From Ypsolopha sequella (lineage: Eukaryota; Arthropoda; Insecta; Lepidoptera; Ypsolophidae), in contig OW203987.1 in NCBI GenBank assembly GCA_934047225.1, positions 6,351,501 through 6,415,500 of the forward strand: a DNA stretch of 64,000 nt, in the 5' to 3' direction. Every line of letters starts with the position of its first letter. Position 1 is the first letter of the stretch. Below the pieces are notes generated by a model that saw nothing but the letters and a program-made list of their open reading frames with translations, was not told where the DNA came from and ran no database searches. Positions 1 through 11,147 of this stretch are shown piece after piece. Made by a program: the position numbers and the translations under genes.

Positions 1-326
1 TGCCCCAATGTGTACCAACACAGGTCAATTCAAGTTCTTGCCTTAATCAGAGATCGCTTTCAAAAATCAATTGGTAGACTTAGCTTTTATACACCCTACA
101 TACAGATCCGATAAGTTTGAAATCAAATCAAAAGTTCATTCATCTCCATCGGATCTTGAACTTTGTGACGAAGATTAAAATCACAATTCACTTTTACAAC
201 CTTCCATGATGGACCCATTCATAATTCATGAAAGTTGGACACACACCGCACTGTTTTATTTTATACTACACCGTCCATGGTGAGGGCGATGCTCCGGACT
301 TGGGATATAAGGCGAAAATAAAACTT
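1..326. other. No gene recognised
   Basis: AT-rich sequence with short stop-broken frames on both strands. I see no repeat shared with the rest of the window. Confidence 0.5.
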
Positions 327-334
327 TACTTACC

Positions 335-640
335 CTTCGACCAAAATAAAATAAATGGACGGGCCATAGCGTACAGATTTTTGAAGTCTGTAAAGTGAGC
401 GCCGGCTCTCACTTCATCTCTGTCTCTGTCTGTTAGAAGAGTGACACGTACGCTTATTATTACATGCCATCCAAATAACTGACGAAAAAATACCTTCTTG
501 TGCATTTACAAAGTGCAAAAAGCAAAATAAACATAAAAATTAAAATTAGGTATTGAAGTATATATCCAATTGCTTAGACTCGTTATGAGTGAGGAAACTG
601 TAAAGACAAGGCCCGTCCATTCATTTTATTTTGGTCGAAG
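335..640. mobile_element. Family L element, copy 1 (306 bp, 8-bp TSD)
   Basis: A short non-autonomous DNA transposon. It starts CTTCGACCAAAATAAA and ends with the reverse complement of that sequence, so it has terminal inverted repeats. The flanks are perfect 8-bp direct repeats, TACTTACC at 327-334 and 641-648. An almost identical copy of the same length lies at 51147-51452 with its own different 8-bp duplication. Eight-base duplications are typical of hAT and P-type transposases, but the CTTCG terminus is not the usual hAT CAG start, so the superfamily is open. It has no coding capacity and would need a transposase supplied in trans. Confidence 0.9.
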
Positions 641-776
641 TACTTACCGGTATTTTAATGAAGACGACAACAATAGGTGTTGATACTATTTAAACCAATG
701 AAGTATTATGTATGACAATAGAGATGCAATCCCATACAATTTGATTTTCAAAATTTGTAACCGGTCACACTATTTA

Positions 777-930
777 TCTTTTAAATTATTATAATTACAT
801 AAAAAAACAGTAAATTTTTTTTGTTGTGAGATATATTTCGGACTATTCGGGCCCGGCGTCAGTCACAATATATCTCACAAAAAATTTCATTTAACCGTTT
901 TTTTATGTAATTATAATCATTTAAAAGACA
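777..930. mobile_element. Family A fold-back element, copy 1
   Basis: Inverted repeat with arms at about 778-840 and 867-928 around a GC-rich core that carries TGTGAGATATATTTCGG followed by a CCCGG motif. The same core recurs at 29859, 47432 and 52088, and the outer right arm recurs at 47995-48060. Non-coding. The transposon class was not resolved because I could not define a convincing target duplication. Confidence 0.65.
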
Positions 931-960
931 AAAAGTCAATATTCAAAATATTGAATATAG

Positions 961-1221
961 TCACACTAAAGGAATTGCTCCACGCAGTGAAATAAGTGGG
1001 AAAAAACGCGGAGACATCTTAAGCCGAGGGACTTTGAGATGTATGCAAAGTTGCGTGTTTTAAATCAGTTTTTGAGCGGTTAAAATTGAATTAAAAGATC
1101 TGAATAAAATATATGTGCTATTTCATTATAATATATAATGTAATCCTAGATTGGTTTTGCAAAAATTATAACTTTACTGCATTAGATTATTTGTTAAACA
1201 TGAGGTCAATTCACAGATTAA
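961..1221. other. No gene recognised
   Basis: AT-rich spacer between family A copy 1 and family J copy 1; nothing identifiable. Confidence 0.4.
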
Positions 1222-1600
1222 AAACAGTTTAGAGCTGATGCCGGGCTCGACTGTGGAGGTACCACCATCTTACTTGGAGACCCCCTCGAAGTAATTCGGG
1301 GGAGAGTAAGGGGACAGCTCACAGGCAAAAAACCAGGAGGCCCACCATGCCTGGGACCGATGGATGGCGGTATATTCATCCCTAATAGCCGGGCCTTATA
1401 TGGAACAGACTGGTGACGGGCAGCGGCGCCATTGGTGCAAAATTTCCGGCACCGCGCTCACCAACCCGCCTGCCCAGCGTGTGTGAGTATGGGCAATTCT
1501 TCCAGGATGACCGCCGGGAGTGGCAAAGTGCTGGAAAGGCTTATGTCCAGCAGTGGACGAACTAGGCTGATGGATAGTACTGAATATTTAAGAATATCGT
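1222..1600 (-). repeat. Family J dispersed repeat, copy 1
   Basis: Reverse-strand copy of a moderately GC-rich repeat that also occurs on the plus strand at 58306-58585 and in parts at 10312-10458 and 63388-63770. In sense orientation it starts near cagcctagttcgtccactg and runs through ggacataagcc. It resembles a repeat that I know to be very common in lepidopteran genomes, where it often follows a CAT microsatellite. No intact reading frame. Whether it is a retroposon 3' end or another class is not decided by this sequence. Confidence 0.7.
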
Positions 1601-2199
1601 GAGAGAGTTAGTTCTGGGTCGCTAGTACCCTTTTTTTAAATGTTGTTCAGTAAACGAACAGTCTCCCTGCAATTTATTATTTATTTATCCTCGGTGTTTG
1701 ACCCATAAATGCGAATTCACCGCGGTGGAGGCTGCGACGCGTCGACCTTGGCACATCTTGCAGACCATTTACCAGAGAAGGCTGTTTTACATACTTGTAC
1801 TCGCTTACCAGGACCAGTACTCGTCTTCACAAATAATTTGATAAAAATATAGGCTTGAATCCATTCACTTTGCCACTCATTATCGATTTGTATCGAAGGT
1901 TTTCTGCTTGTAATTGTGCGTCTTTATTTGGTAACGTTGATTACATGCACTTTTATGTCATTGCTAGAATTGCTAGACTTCTAATAAAAAAAGCCAAATC
2001 AATAAAACTCAATTTACTGTGCCATGAAAGACAAACAATCTAAAGAAAACTTCAATTTCGTTTTATTTACACTTGGCTTCGGGATAATGCAGTGGTTGAG
2101 GAAAATGAAATCTTCTGAGAAACTTTGCTTTCAAGACAAAAGGAAATCAATAATGCAATACATCATCGGCTATCTCTTTACGAATAACAATTGAAATCT
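1601..2199. other. No gene recognised
   Basis: Mostly AT-rich. A short GC-richer patch near 1710-1760 (gcgaattcaccgcggtggag) is not shared with other parts of the window. A 62-codon frame at 1855-2043 has no recognisable product and starts with a non-ATG codon. Confidence 0.4.
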
Positions 2200-2525
2200 A
2201 TTAAAATAAAACGCGCCGCAAAGTTCATTGCACACGCCGGACGAAGAATATCACACGCTACCATGTTGAAAAGCCAGTCAATTAATTCCTCAGACGTGCA
2301 CCTAGCTAACTGACTCTCCAAAGACGGTTAGCATAGGCCGGCAAGAGGTAAGCGGCTCAAGCCAACATTCACCTGCGCTGGCGACGATTCCTCCTCAGTC
2401 ACAAACACCGCGCGAACCAATACCGACGCCTTCTATTTTCAAAATCTCAACGCGATTATTTCAAACTTTTCTGTGTGTGTGGCCAGTACATCCAGTGCCG
2501 GCAGAGGAAATCTTTTTTCGTAAGT
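2200..2525 (+). promoter_or_regulatory. Candidate promoter or 5'UTR exon (GC-richer block)
   Basis: This block is clearly richer in G and C than the sequence on both sides and has no long reading frame. It holds an arthropod-type initiator-like TCAGT near 2397 and two good 5' splice sites on the plus strand, caagag/GTAAGC at 2347/2348 and cttttttc/GTAAGT near 2519. It shares no sequence with the repeats in the window. One reading is a transcription start and untranslated first exon of a plus-strand gene that splices to the start-codon exon at 19915. That link is an inference; transcript data would be needed to support it. Confidence 0.25.
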
Positions 2526-3489
2526 TGCGCTTTTTTTAACGAGCCATCAAAACACGAAGTTTGATTAAACTTTTACTTTCAAAGTTCGTGCCTGATCTCT
2601 GAATGTGAATCTCATTGAACGTGATGTTATTATCTTAACAAGATCTAAACTTAACGAGCTTAAGGCCCTACGCATCCAACACAATAATCGTATTAAGTAA
2701 TTTTGAACTCAATGATATTGTCAGAAAGTCTACATTAGAATGCTCGCTTCGTGCGCTGCGAGCACGCATAATCGGTGAATTTGCGAGGTTTTTCTGGATT
2801 TTCTGAAAAAGTATTGAGAAATAAATAAAAATGGGTCAATAAGTGTCTTTAGTTATCTGTAATGAAAATTCAGGAAAAGTTTTAATTCTCTCCGTTAAAC
2901 ACCTTTGCTATAAACACATTTATTCGCAATTTGACGAGCTTACTTTGTGATTTTTTTCTATTGAGTGAAGTTTACTCAATTACGTTTTTAGATCAACTTG
3001 TGTTTAGAAGATATCCTCTATTGTAACATATATTTAACTTGCATTTGAATGAGATATTGAACTGACAATATTAATTAAACAAAAAGCTCATTTTGGAATG
3101 GCAGGGCCTTAAGCAAATCACAAGGACCAAATATGTATGTATAGATAAACCACTTTCTTGCAACTTAGAGTTTCTATTGCTCAGTCATAGTTAGAACAGA
3201 AGACTAATGACAGCTATAATGATTTTTACAACCATTAATCTAAAAACACAGCGGATAGTCATAAAATCATAAACGATTGCACATAATGTTATGTCATAGA
3301 TGTATCATGTAATAGATGGTCGTTTGTAGCTCATTGCGTCTCTTTAGATGGTGAAAGTGATCCAAATTGTTACGTAGGGTTATCCTCCTTGTACGCGCTA
3401 TGATATCTTAATTATCCTTCAATTGCAATTCATATTATCACAGATAAAGGAATTAACATAACATACTTATGACCTAGGATCGTTCAGTC
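2526..3489. other. No gene recognised
   Basis: AT-rich, stop-dense in all frames. No tandem or inverted repeat of note was found. If the block at 2200-2525 is an exon, this would be intron. Confidence 0.4.
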
Positions 3490-3492
3490 GGT

Positions 3493-3950
3493 AACCCTAT
3501 GTATCGGGTAACAAGATGGGCCCAAATGAAGTTGTGTAGAAAAAAAGCTACAACAAAATAAATAGGGTTGGCTGGGCGCAACCTTGAGCATTAAATGATC
3601 CAGGTTGCGCTCAGTCAACCCTGTTTAATTTATTGAAGTTTTTGTTTCTACACAACGACAAATTGGTCACATCTTGTTGAAAATGATGCTGAATCGATTT
3701 TTTCAAATAAATCGATCTTTGAAAAAATCTAGCTGACTGACCTTAGTACTGACATAGGACACTTAAACCTTTTTTGATACGCTCTATCGAACGTAGAAGG
3801 GCCTACTTGTACCTATAGATGTCATTTATTTATCTTTTTTTTTTTTTTGCTAACTTTTCTAAATGCTCCAGGTTGCGCTCAGCCTTGATATTTTGATGTA
3901 GTTTTTTTTTACACATTTCCTAATTGGTCACATCTTGTTATTCGATACAT
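3493..3950. mobile_element. Family U fold-back element with partial duplication
   Basis: Left arm from about 3510 (aacaagatgggcccaaatga) pairs with the right arm ending near 3680 (ttggtcacatcttgtt). The centre carries an inverted ggttgcgc(c/t)cag motif. A second right-arm-like copy follows at 3850-3945 and ends ttattcgatacataagg, which pairs with the ctatgtatcgggtaac sequence near 3500. The whole thing therefore looks like one element with an internal duplication or insertion. Non-coding. Confidence 0.55.
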
Positions 3951-5469
3951 AAGGTGCGCCCGTAGTCAGCTGAAAATATTTCACATACCTCTTTCTCTAA
4001 ATAATGTTGGCACAAAAAATAGTAGATAAACGTATAAAATATTAATTATGTTTTATAGTGTAATCCATCGTTTTGGATACTTTAAATATTGTAAGAGTGC
4101 ATTATAAACTAGAAAATATCAATTAAAAACAAATTTTAAGATATACTAATATTTTGAAAAATTTCCTTGCTTCAGGATTTGAACTTGCGACCTCTTGCTT
4201 TTAACTTGACCTAAATATTAACAGTTTTATCCAGAATGAATAATTTTATCTCTCAAATGAAATATTATTTAAATGTATGCCCACTAGTAGGTGAAGGTTA
4301 ACATGAGAAATGAGAAATTGAAAAATCCAAAACAGTAATTGTCAAAAAGTCAGGAAATACTAATTTGGAATTACTCGATAAAAGAAATTTCTTCACAAAA
4401 GAAAAATTGCATTTATCTATTGTAAAATGATAACGTTATCACAAGACGACTACATAAATTCACCCTGCGGAGAAAACCCAACTTTATTCTACGTCGGAAC
4501 AAGATGAGAAAATGATAATTCAGAACCGGAGATACATGTAATGTAATATACCAACAATATTACGGTTTCACTCCAAATAGACCTGCAAGATCTATATTCC
4601 ATGGGAATAGGAGCGAGTTTATGGTGAAAAGATAGTCGAAGTGTTGGAACAGGCAGGAAGGAAATCTTGCGTGCGCCAACTGATCGTGTCGCGTGTAGTA
4701 TCGTTTATGAACCAATTTTCTCTTATAAATACGGCTTTTAGTAGTCTATCACTCAACTCTTAGAACTCATAACATAAAACATGAAAATTCAAACGTTGGT
4801 ATATTAGATTTTTAGATAAATTAGAAACGTTAGATATTTATCCTCTGCAGTTTTGGTAAAAATGACGCTTTGCAAATAAGACTAGAGTGCAAAAAAGAGC
4901 TACACAATACGGAGTGCATCAGAGCTGGTTTTTAGCCTTTGTTTATTTATACTGCGTAATTTTTTTTCGGAAAGGCCCATCTTAAATCAAATAAAAAGTT
5001 ACGCTATTTGTCATTGTTGTCGAAAGTTAAAATTTCTAAGATTTCTATCGACAACAACAGGTCCAGCCAATGAACTGAGCAAAATAAAGCTTCTCTCTTC
5101 CGTACAGAGAAAATAAGATGGTCATTTATTTTCATACCAGTCATGCAATCATTTTGGATGTCGGACACAATTGTTAAGACTACAAAAGAGGTCCTCCATA
5201 AAAGCCCTTGTCCTTGATACCCTCCTGATTCCTGAAAAATGTTGCCCTCTCAATGTTACACTAAGCATCTGAATATTGCGCTCATTCCCTGTTCGACCAC
5301 TGACTGGCCCTAATTTATTAAACAAAATATTTATACTTGAAAAACATAAGTCTGGTACATGCGTAATCGTTTATCGTTTATCGTGAATATTTTATGTAAA
5401 TAAAAATGATTACGGGGTGGACCGTGTACGTACGTACACCAATTATTCTAAATGTTCGATCGCTTCCAA
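3951..5469. other. No gene recognised
   Basis: About 1.5 kb of AT-rich sequence with only short open frames. No recognisable repeat family from elsewhere in the window. Treated as unannotated intergenic or intronic DNA. Confidence 0.4.
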
Positions 5470-5471
5470 AT

Positions 5472-5797
5472 GATGAACTCTGAGAAACCTTGAATAAATC
5501 GATATACAATAATATACATGGTAACCCATTGCGGTGGTTAGACTCTTCTCTTCGTACTGGAACTCAAGCAGTCCAGGTTGGTTACTTCCACTTGAGGTTT
5601 GATCCTATTGCTTCGGGAGTTTCTCAGGGGTCCCACTTAGAGTCCCTTTTATTTACATTTGTATATAGTACCTATCTATGAGATTTGTTATGTTTTGAAA
5701 AGTTATATTATCTAACGGACGCTGATGATACCTAGTATGTTGCCTAAAAGTTTGCAGTCATTCGTAGCAGAACTTGAAAAGTCTCTCAAAGCATTGT
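5472..5797 (+). pseudogene. Non-LTR retrotransposon reverse transcriptase fragment (Jockey-like)
   Basis: A decayed piece of the palm of a non-LTR reverse transcriptase. In one frame from about 5490 it reads RWLDSSLRTGTQAVQVG followed by GVSQGSHLESLLF, which matches the conserved motif usually written GVPQGSxLGPLLF. In the same frame 13 codons beyond a TGA at 5679-5681 it reads ADDT at 5721-5732, the position expected for the catalytic (Y/F)ADD motif; the residue before ADD here is D. A TAG follows directly. There is no endonuclease domain upstream and no 3' tail downstream. The motif spacing and shared frame make the family call solid; the clade (Jockey-like) rests on resemblance only. Confidence 0.8.
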
Positions 5798-5984
5798 AAA
5801 TGTACCTAATTGAATGTGTAGTTTGTGTTAAACCCATCTAATTTCACAAGGCGCGATCGCGCTCATTTTAATTTCCTTTTCCTTAATTTGCTCGCAAATG
5901 GATTACTAAACGGGTTAATCCACTAGTGACAACGAGGCACTTTGATTAAAATATTCTTTATACTGCCAGCTGAGACACATCAAC

Positions 5985-6070
5985 ACGTTACCAAAATAAT
6001 TTAGGCAAGCGCGACTCGGACTCGGACAAAGGGTTTCGTACCACCACACACTACGGGTGTGGAACCCTTT
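5985..6070. repeat. Fragment related to family O
   Basis: Carries gactcggacaaagggtttcg and gggtgtggaaccc, wording that resembles the ends of the family O repeats at 6455 and 11148 (reverse orientation). Short and diverged. Confidence 0.35.
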
Positions 6071-6282
6071 AAGTATTATGGGCAATAACAACAATATAGA
6101 TGCCATAGCAACTTTAATGCGACAAAATCAAGCCATTAAAATGGTGGCTCCTACTGAGTACAGAACCTAATGTTTTAACAGCTATATTTTTCCTGTAATG
6201 TTTACGTAATTATCTATTACCATGATTTTTTTTCTTATTTTTCGGTCCACCTGTTTCGGAGATAAGGGGGACATGGCAAATT

Positions 6283-6383
6283 ATTATTACATGCGGCTTT
6301 AACACTCACGTGTGATTGTTGTTGACTATATCCCAACCGTGATCGAATCACACGTGGGTGCTAAAGCCGGATGTAATAATAAT
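6283..6383. mobile_element. Family N fold-back element, copy 1 (short form)
   Basis: Inverted repeat beginning attattacatgcggct and ending agccggatgtaataat, with an inner cacgtgtgattgttg arm. A longer form with the same arms and a different GC-rich centre lies at 55389-55608, so the central loop has been lost here or gained there. Non-coding. Confidence 0.75.
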
Positions 6384-6454
6384 TTTATGTCGGCTCACGC
6401 GAGATTTAATAATATGAATGATAAGATAACGTTAAAAATGCAACTTTTTCGAGG

Positions 6455-6645
6455 TTTTCGAGGACCTCGCTTATTTTTTTTTCAAGTTTTTTTTATTTGC
6501 CGTGATAGAGGCTATAGTAAAACGTGTTCTGTGTAAATTTTAGCTGGCTACCTATAAAGGCTGAAACTTTAGACCCCTGTGACAGATGGATAGACAGACA
6601 GCGGAGGCTTAATAATATGGTCCAGTTTGGCACGAAACCCTAAAA
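6455..6645 (+). repeat. Family O dispersed repeat, copy 1
   Basis: Contains gacagacagcggaggctta and ends cacgaaaccctaaaaa, as does the copy at 11148-11318. I recognise this wording from common lepidopteran dispersed repeats. No coding frame of note. Confidence 0.65.
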
Positions 6646-7089
6646 AGGATCTACGTAAATTTTAAACAAAGCCTACTCTAAAAGAAAAAGGTTTAAACTA
6701 AGCCACATAGCTTTTAGGCCCTAGCAGGTGGCCTCAAAGCGTTATAACGAAATGAGAAGGTCGCTCAGCAGTGTTGACACATTTACGAAGGTGGGAGCGC
6801 AGATCGCGCCCTGAGCGACCCTTCGCATCTATGTCTGATTTTCATGATGATGGGGACGATTTTAGAGAAGGTGCGTACAATTATCGACACACAAAATATG
6901 ACTTAGTCTCGTAAAGGGTTATACATAGCTTCCTAATCGTGCTGTTGTATGAGTGCTGACTAGGAGTAGATATTAAATTTATCAACCAAATGGCCACAAA
7001 GTATTTTTTTTTACTGCGTTACCAGCTTTTGGATGCGACTTTGCTTGCGTGGAATATGTAACCTCGGGTTTGGCTTGGACGTTATTTTT
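6646..7089. other. No gene recognised
   Basis: Unremarkable spacer with short frames. The sequence near 6760-6830 is slightly GC-richer but shows no feature. Confidence 0.4.
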
Positions 7090-7412
7090 TTAAGAGCGGT
7101 ATCACAGCTTGATTGTGAAAAACCCGCCTTTTTCTTATTAATCGAAACAGAACACTTAAATTCAAAATTCACACAATAATTATTTAACAAAACCTTATTA
7201 CTTATGTATTGTGTATGTTGCCATCGCAAAGTTTCCATTGGTTTCTGTAAATCAGAATTCCAAAAATAGATTTATTGAGTGAATTTTGAATTTAAGTGTT
7301 AAAAATAAAGATAATTTATTTGCATAAATCGTGATATACATAAAGAATCTCTGTTTGGATTAATTATAAAAAGGCGGGTTTTTCACAATCCGGCTGCGAA
7401 ACCGCTCGTAAT
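7090..7412. mobile_element. Family AA element, copy 1
   Basis: Inverted-repeat element: left end gagcggtatcacagcttgat plus gaaaaacccgcc, right end ggcgggtttttcacaatccg plus accgctc. A TTAA stands at the left end. Copy 2 is at about 8808-9123 and a left-end fragment at 16472-16520. The interior also holds an inverted pair around aaattcaaaattcac. Non-coding, probably a non-autonomous DNA transposon. Confidence 0.75.
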
Positions 7413-8319
7413 AATTTTTATAGTCTACATGTTTAACCGAGTTGTAACACCCCTAAATTGATAATAAGAAAAATCGCATTAAAATCAATCAAGTGGTTTC
7501 AAAGTTATAACGGAACATACACGACCTCAAAATTTTTGGATTAGAATCTATGTACATACATATTATTACAAGACTAAGGTATACATCGATCAAATTAAAT
7601 TGAAGGGTTCTGTCCATTTCTATTTCAATATTTTGTCGTGTTGTTTAATTCATCAAAAATTCTACGCAACTAATATAACTAATAAACTTGATACTTTTAT
7701 ACTTTATCGTCGACGACTTTTTGAAAAAGTGCCCACTTTTTTAAGGGAAGCTTTCGAAGATTTTACTTAATTTTCCGAGGACGGAAACATGGAAACCAAA
7801 AACAATTTTGGAACCTTTATAATGACCTTAAAAATAAAAGTCAATAATAATATTATATTATTTGATGAATATAATTATTAATAGTATACATATCTAATAA
7901 TTGAAGTAATTTTGCAACAAACGGAATAAATTGCCCTCAGCTATAATTTGGGATATTCAAACATAACAATTATTATATCAATCATCATTATTTATATTCT
8001 CTCTATTGCACACCGAAGTTGCAAAAAAAGAGTAGATCTTTTTAGAGTTCAATACTCAATAATAAGCTTTATTGCCACAAAAGAAAACTTTAACTTGAAA
8101 ATACGAAAATAATAATAATAATAATATAAGCCATTTATTTCTTTTTTTTTTAAGTTATTTCTCACATATTAAACATATACTTTAAAAAAAAGTTACTTAA
8201 AAACAAACTTTATGTGGGTATTTAAAAATAGTAATAATTATAATAACACGTGTAAAAAATAAAAATAATTCCTTAATATTTAAACTATACCATAAATAAA
8301 TTTATATGTTTGCGAACAC
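7413..8319. other. No gene recognised
   Basis: Very AT-rich, with short AAT runs near 8108-8125 and frequent stops in all frames. Confidence 0.4.
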
Positions 8320-8490
8320 TTTGCGATTTATCCATCGCAAGGAGATATAAATTAACATTATATCATTGCAGTAAAGAAACGCAGAAAGAAAAGTAAATCT
8401 GGATGTGAGGAGCTCTGAACCAGGATTCGATTTACTTTTCTTTCTGCGTTTCTATACTGCAATGATATAATGTTAATTTATATCTCCTTA
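8320..8490. repeat. Family R SINE fragment arranged head-to-head
   Basis: The left half (8325-8397) matches the 3' body of the minus-strand SINE at 23950-24028. Positions 8399-8430 match the inner edge of that SINE's tRNA-like head (gatgtgaggagctctgaacc). The right half, to 8487, is the same body in the opposite orientation. The result is a near-perfect fold-back of about 60-bp arms. It also serves as an uninterrupted reference for the SINE at 23950-24812, which is split by a LINE. Confidence 0.7.
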
Positions 8491-8512
8491 ATATTTTTTT
8501 TGTTTCGTAAAA

Positions 8513-8740
8513 CTAGAGGTCTTTCTGACCTTGGCCTCCCTCACCCTCTTCTTCGTCTGCGTTGTATTTATTTCGGTATATTTCTTCATGTACGGTCCAT
8601 TTTTTTCTGTCTTGGGCAACTTCTCTCCAGTTGTTTCCGGCAGTATCGATTATGTCATCTTCCCAACGTCTTCTTTGTCGACCTGGCTTTCTTTTGCCAA
8701 TTTGTGGTTTTATAAAAAAAAGCGAATAGGGTAAGTACAA
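8513..8740 (-). pseudogene. Non-LTR retrotransposon pol, C-terminal fragment
   Basis: On the minus strand the frame reads IGKRKPGRQRRRWEDDI followed by WREVAQDRKKW and ends at a stop at 8513. The pattern R-x-R-x-x-x-RWEDDI, then W-x-x-x-AQDR-x-x-W, is typical of the extreme C-terminus of pol proteins from several non-LTR clades. The frame is open for 75 codons, but no reverse transcriptase motifs lie upstream, so this is a truncated fragment. It sits between the SINE fragment and family AA copy 2. Confidence 0.75.
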
Positions 8741-8807
8741 CTAGGCAGCTTTATGGCGATCCCATACTTAGCAACCTTGGATGGAAGAAACTGCGAGGAA
8801 GTATTAC

Positions 8808-9123
8808 TAATCAATGTTCAAAAAAGTTTAACATGACCTACAGTATTCAGAATTTGATCAATAGTTATTCAACAAAACCTATGTATTGTGTCAACTGTCA
8901 TCTCAAAATTTTCATCGGTTTCTGTGAATTGGAATTTTAAAACTTGAAACTTTAAAATTCTAATTTACAGAAACCAATGGAAGCTTTCCGATGGCAGCGT
9001 ACACAATACATAGGTAATGAGGTTTTGTTGAATAACTATTGAGCAAATTTTGAATTTAAGTGTTCTATTTCGATTAATGAGAAAAAGGCGGGTTTTTCAC
9101 AATCCGGCTGCAAAACCGCTCAT
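8808..9123. mobile_element. Family AA element, copy 2
   Basis: Right end ggcgggtttttcacaatccg and gcaaaaccgctc match copy 1 at 7090-7412. The interior has an inverted pair around ttctgtgaattggaatttta. The left terminus is degraded. Confidence 0.65.
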
Positions 9124-9272
9124 TCGTTTATTCGAACTCCAGTCCTAATATTGATAGCCCTACTGGTGCTCACTATCACTAGGTACTTACTGCTTTTATA
9201 AACTGCTTGCTGCACATTTTTATTTTATTTCACTTTTGTACATTTACATACATATTTAACAACACATTTTGA

Positions 9273-9492
9273 CAAGGAGAACAGACTGTGTGTACAAGGA
9301 GAACAGACTGTGTGTACAAGGAGAACAGACTGTGTGTACAAGGAGAACAGACTGTGTGTACAAGGAGAACAGACTGTGTGTACAAGGAGAACAGACTGTG
9401 TGTACAAGGAGAACAGACTGTGTGTACAAGGAGAACAGACTGTGTGTACAAGGAGAACAGACTGTGTGTACAAGGAGAACAGACTGTGTGTA
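9273..9492 (+). repeat. Minisatellite, ten identical 22-bp units
   Basis: Ten consecutive copies of a 22-bp unit that begins caaggagaacagactg and ends tgtgta, with no mismatch that I could find across 220 bp. A partial eleventh copy (caa) follows. Because 22 is not a multiple of 3 and the unit has no stop in any frame, open frames appear on both strands; these are artefacts of the repeat. Perfect identity suggests recent expansion or ongoing homogenisation. Confidence 0.95.
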
Positions 9493-10053
9493 CAATGCGG
9501 CAATTATTGATTATAGCAATGTAGTTTAGGCAACCTTTGTATAAAAAGAAAAATATATTTACAAAAATTTACTTAAAAAGGGGTAAATGCTAACAAGAAC
9601 TGCTAGAAGAACTGTAAGAATACAAAAAGAGCAAACATTTCGTATTTCGTATCGTAGATTAGCATAAATATAAGTATCGTGATTTCATAATGAGCCATCA
9701 AGCGCTGGTAATAAGTAATAAACTTAATGTAATTGTTAGCTAATTTTCGGATACCTGTTCACATTATCATAACCTACAAACATCCACCTCATTGACCACA
9801 TTGCAATTCTACAACCGGTTTCGCATTCGACACAAACCAAAATTCACAAATGTACATATTTATTCGGCACGCTATTTCACGATTGTTGTGGCACAGTGTA
9901 CCTAAAAACACAGACTTTTATCAAGTGGTTATTGGATGGATAGCACATTATTTTAAGTAGTTTTGATGAAAACGTTATTGGATAGTTAAGTTTTTTTGTA
10001 GCTTTGATTAAAATGGATCCAATTTGAGCTAGGGCTATGCCATGAATCAACAC
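9493..10053. other. No gene recognised
   Basis: AT-rich spacer with no shared repeat. The reverse frame at 9877-10140 runs into family I and has no recognisable product. Confidence 0.4.
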
Positions 10054-10311
10054 AGTGGCGTGCACAGACCTTTTTGCTGGAAAAGCAAACAATTGGTCAA
10101 GAACAACAATAAAAAAAATTTGAAAAAATTTAAATAACACTTTGAAAAAAAAAAATTGGTTGACGCCAGGGTAGACAATGTCTACCCTAGAGTGAAAATT
10201 TCCTATACAAACTTTTTTTTTTCAAAGTGATATTTAAATTTTTTCATATTTTTTTTTTTTGTTCTTGACCAATTGTTTGCTTTTCCAGCAAAAAGTTCTG
10301 TGCACGCCACT
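10054..10311. mobile_element. Family I fold-back element
   Basis: Long inverted repeat of 258 bp: it begins agtggcgtgcacagac and ends with the reverse complement, ctgtgcacgccact. The arms continue through gctggaaaagcaaacaattg and its complement, and the loop holds an inner palindrome, gggtagacaatgtctaccc. Only one copy is present in the window. It abuts family J copy 3 at 10312. Confidence 0.8.
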
Positions 10312-10458
10312 CAGCTTGCCTTCGTCTACTGCTGGACACAGGCCTTTCCAAGATTTCGCCAATCTTGGAAGTGATGCCAATACTCACACAGGCTGGGCTG
10401 GCGGGTTGTTGAGCGCGGTGCCGAAACTCGTTGCTGATACGCTGCCTGGCCGTCATTA
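10312..10458 (+). repeat. Family J dispersed repeat, copy 3 (truncated)
   Basis: Starts cagcttgccttcgtctactg and reads through gctggacacaggcctttcc, matching copies 1 and 2 over roughly their first 140 bp. The CAT run that precedes copy 4 is replaced by family I. Confidence 0.65.
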
Positions 10459-10744
10459 GATGCTATAAATATTATGATGTAATTCCAATGCTAATTCCAG
10501 ATATACCTATATTTGCTATTTGGACACATACATTGTTTACATTTAAGCTTACATTAATTGTACATTAATTGTTCGTAAATTTAGATTTTAACATTTTAAG
10601 TGTCTTATTTGTCGCAATAAATTTTATTTTAACAAATTAAGCGTAAAAACGGATGGAAGGGCAAAAAAGAACAAGTATAAAAAAGTACTAAAATCTAGAT
10701 ATTGCTTAAACCCATCACATATATACATATTTCTTTAATTCCTT

Positions 10745-11000
10745 ACATGTAATTCATATTCAACAAACGAGGAAAAATAGTGTGTTTGAAGACCTCATTG
10801 CAAGAATTGAAATTTTTCCAAACATGTTTTGCAAAAAACCCTAGATTAGATTATATACAAATACATACATATAAATGTCAAAACAAAACAAATACGTGCA
10901 AAGTCAAATTACATTATACCAGAACTTGATTACAACAATTTTTCATGTATTTCATGAATTACACAGAATAAAAACAGCCCCAACAGGAAAATACAATAAT
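10745..11000 (+). mobile_element. Family P fragment (copy 6)
   Basis: Shares aaacgaggaaaaatagtgtg, gaagacctcatt, ccctagatta and tgtatttcatgaattacacag with the intact family P copies, in the same order, but with an insertion and without either TTAA end. Decayed. Confidence 0.55.
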
Positions 11001-11147
11001 TTTATTTTAATTTTGGGCTTATGATTAAATTTAAATTTATTATGATTAAAATAAATGTAAAATTTTCACTTACATATAGTGTATAAAATAATGTACTCTT
11101 GTATAGGAAATAATGTACAGTTGTATCTCCAACAAAACCTGCTGCTT

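Noticed and set aside
9225..9529. Overlapping frames of 66-92 codons on both strands, and the thought of a CRISPR-like array
   Set aside because: A pure 22-bp tandem repeat without spacers explains both; the sequence is eukaryotic.
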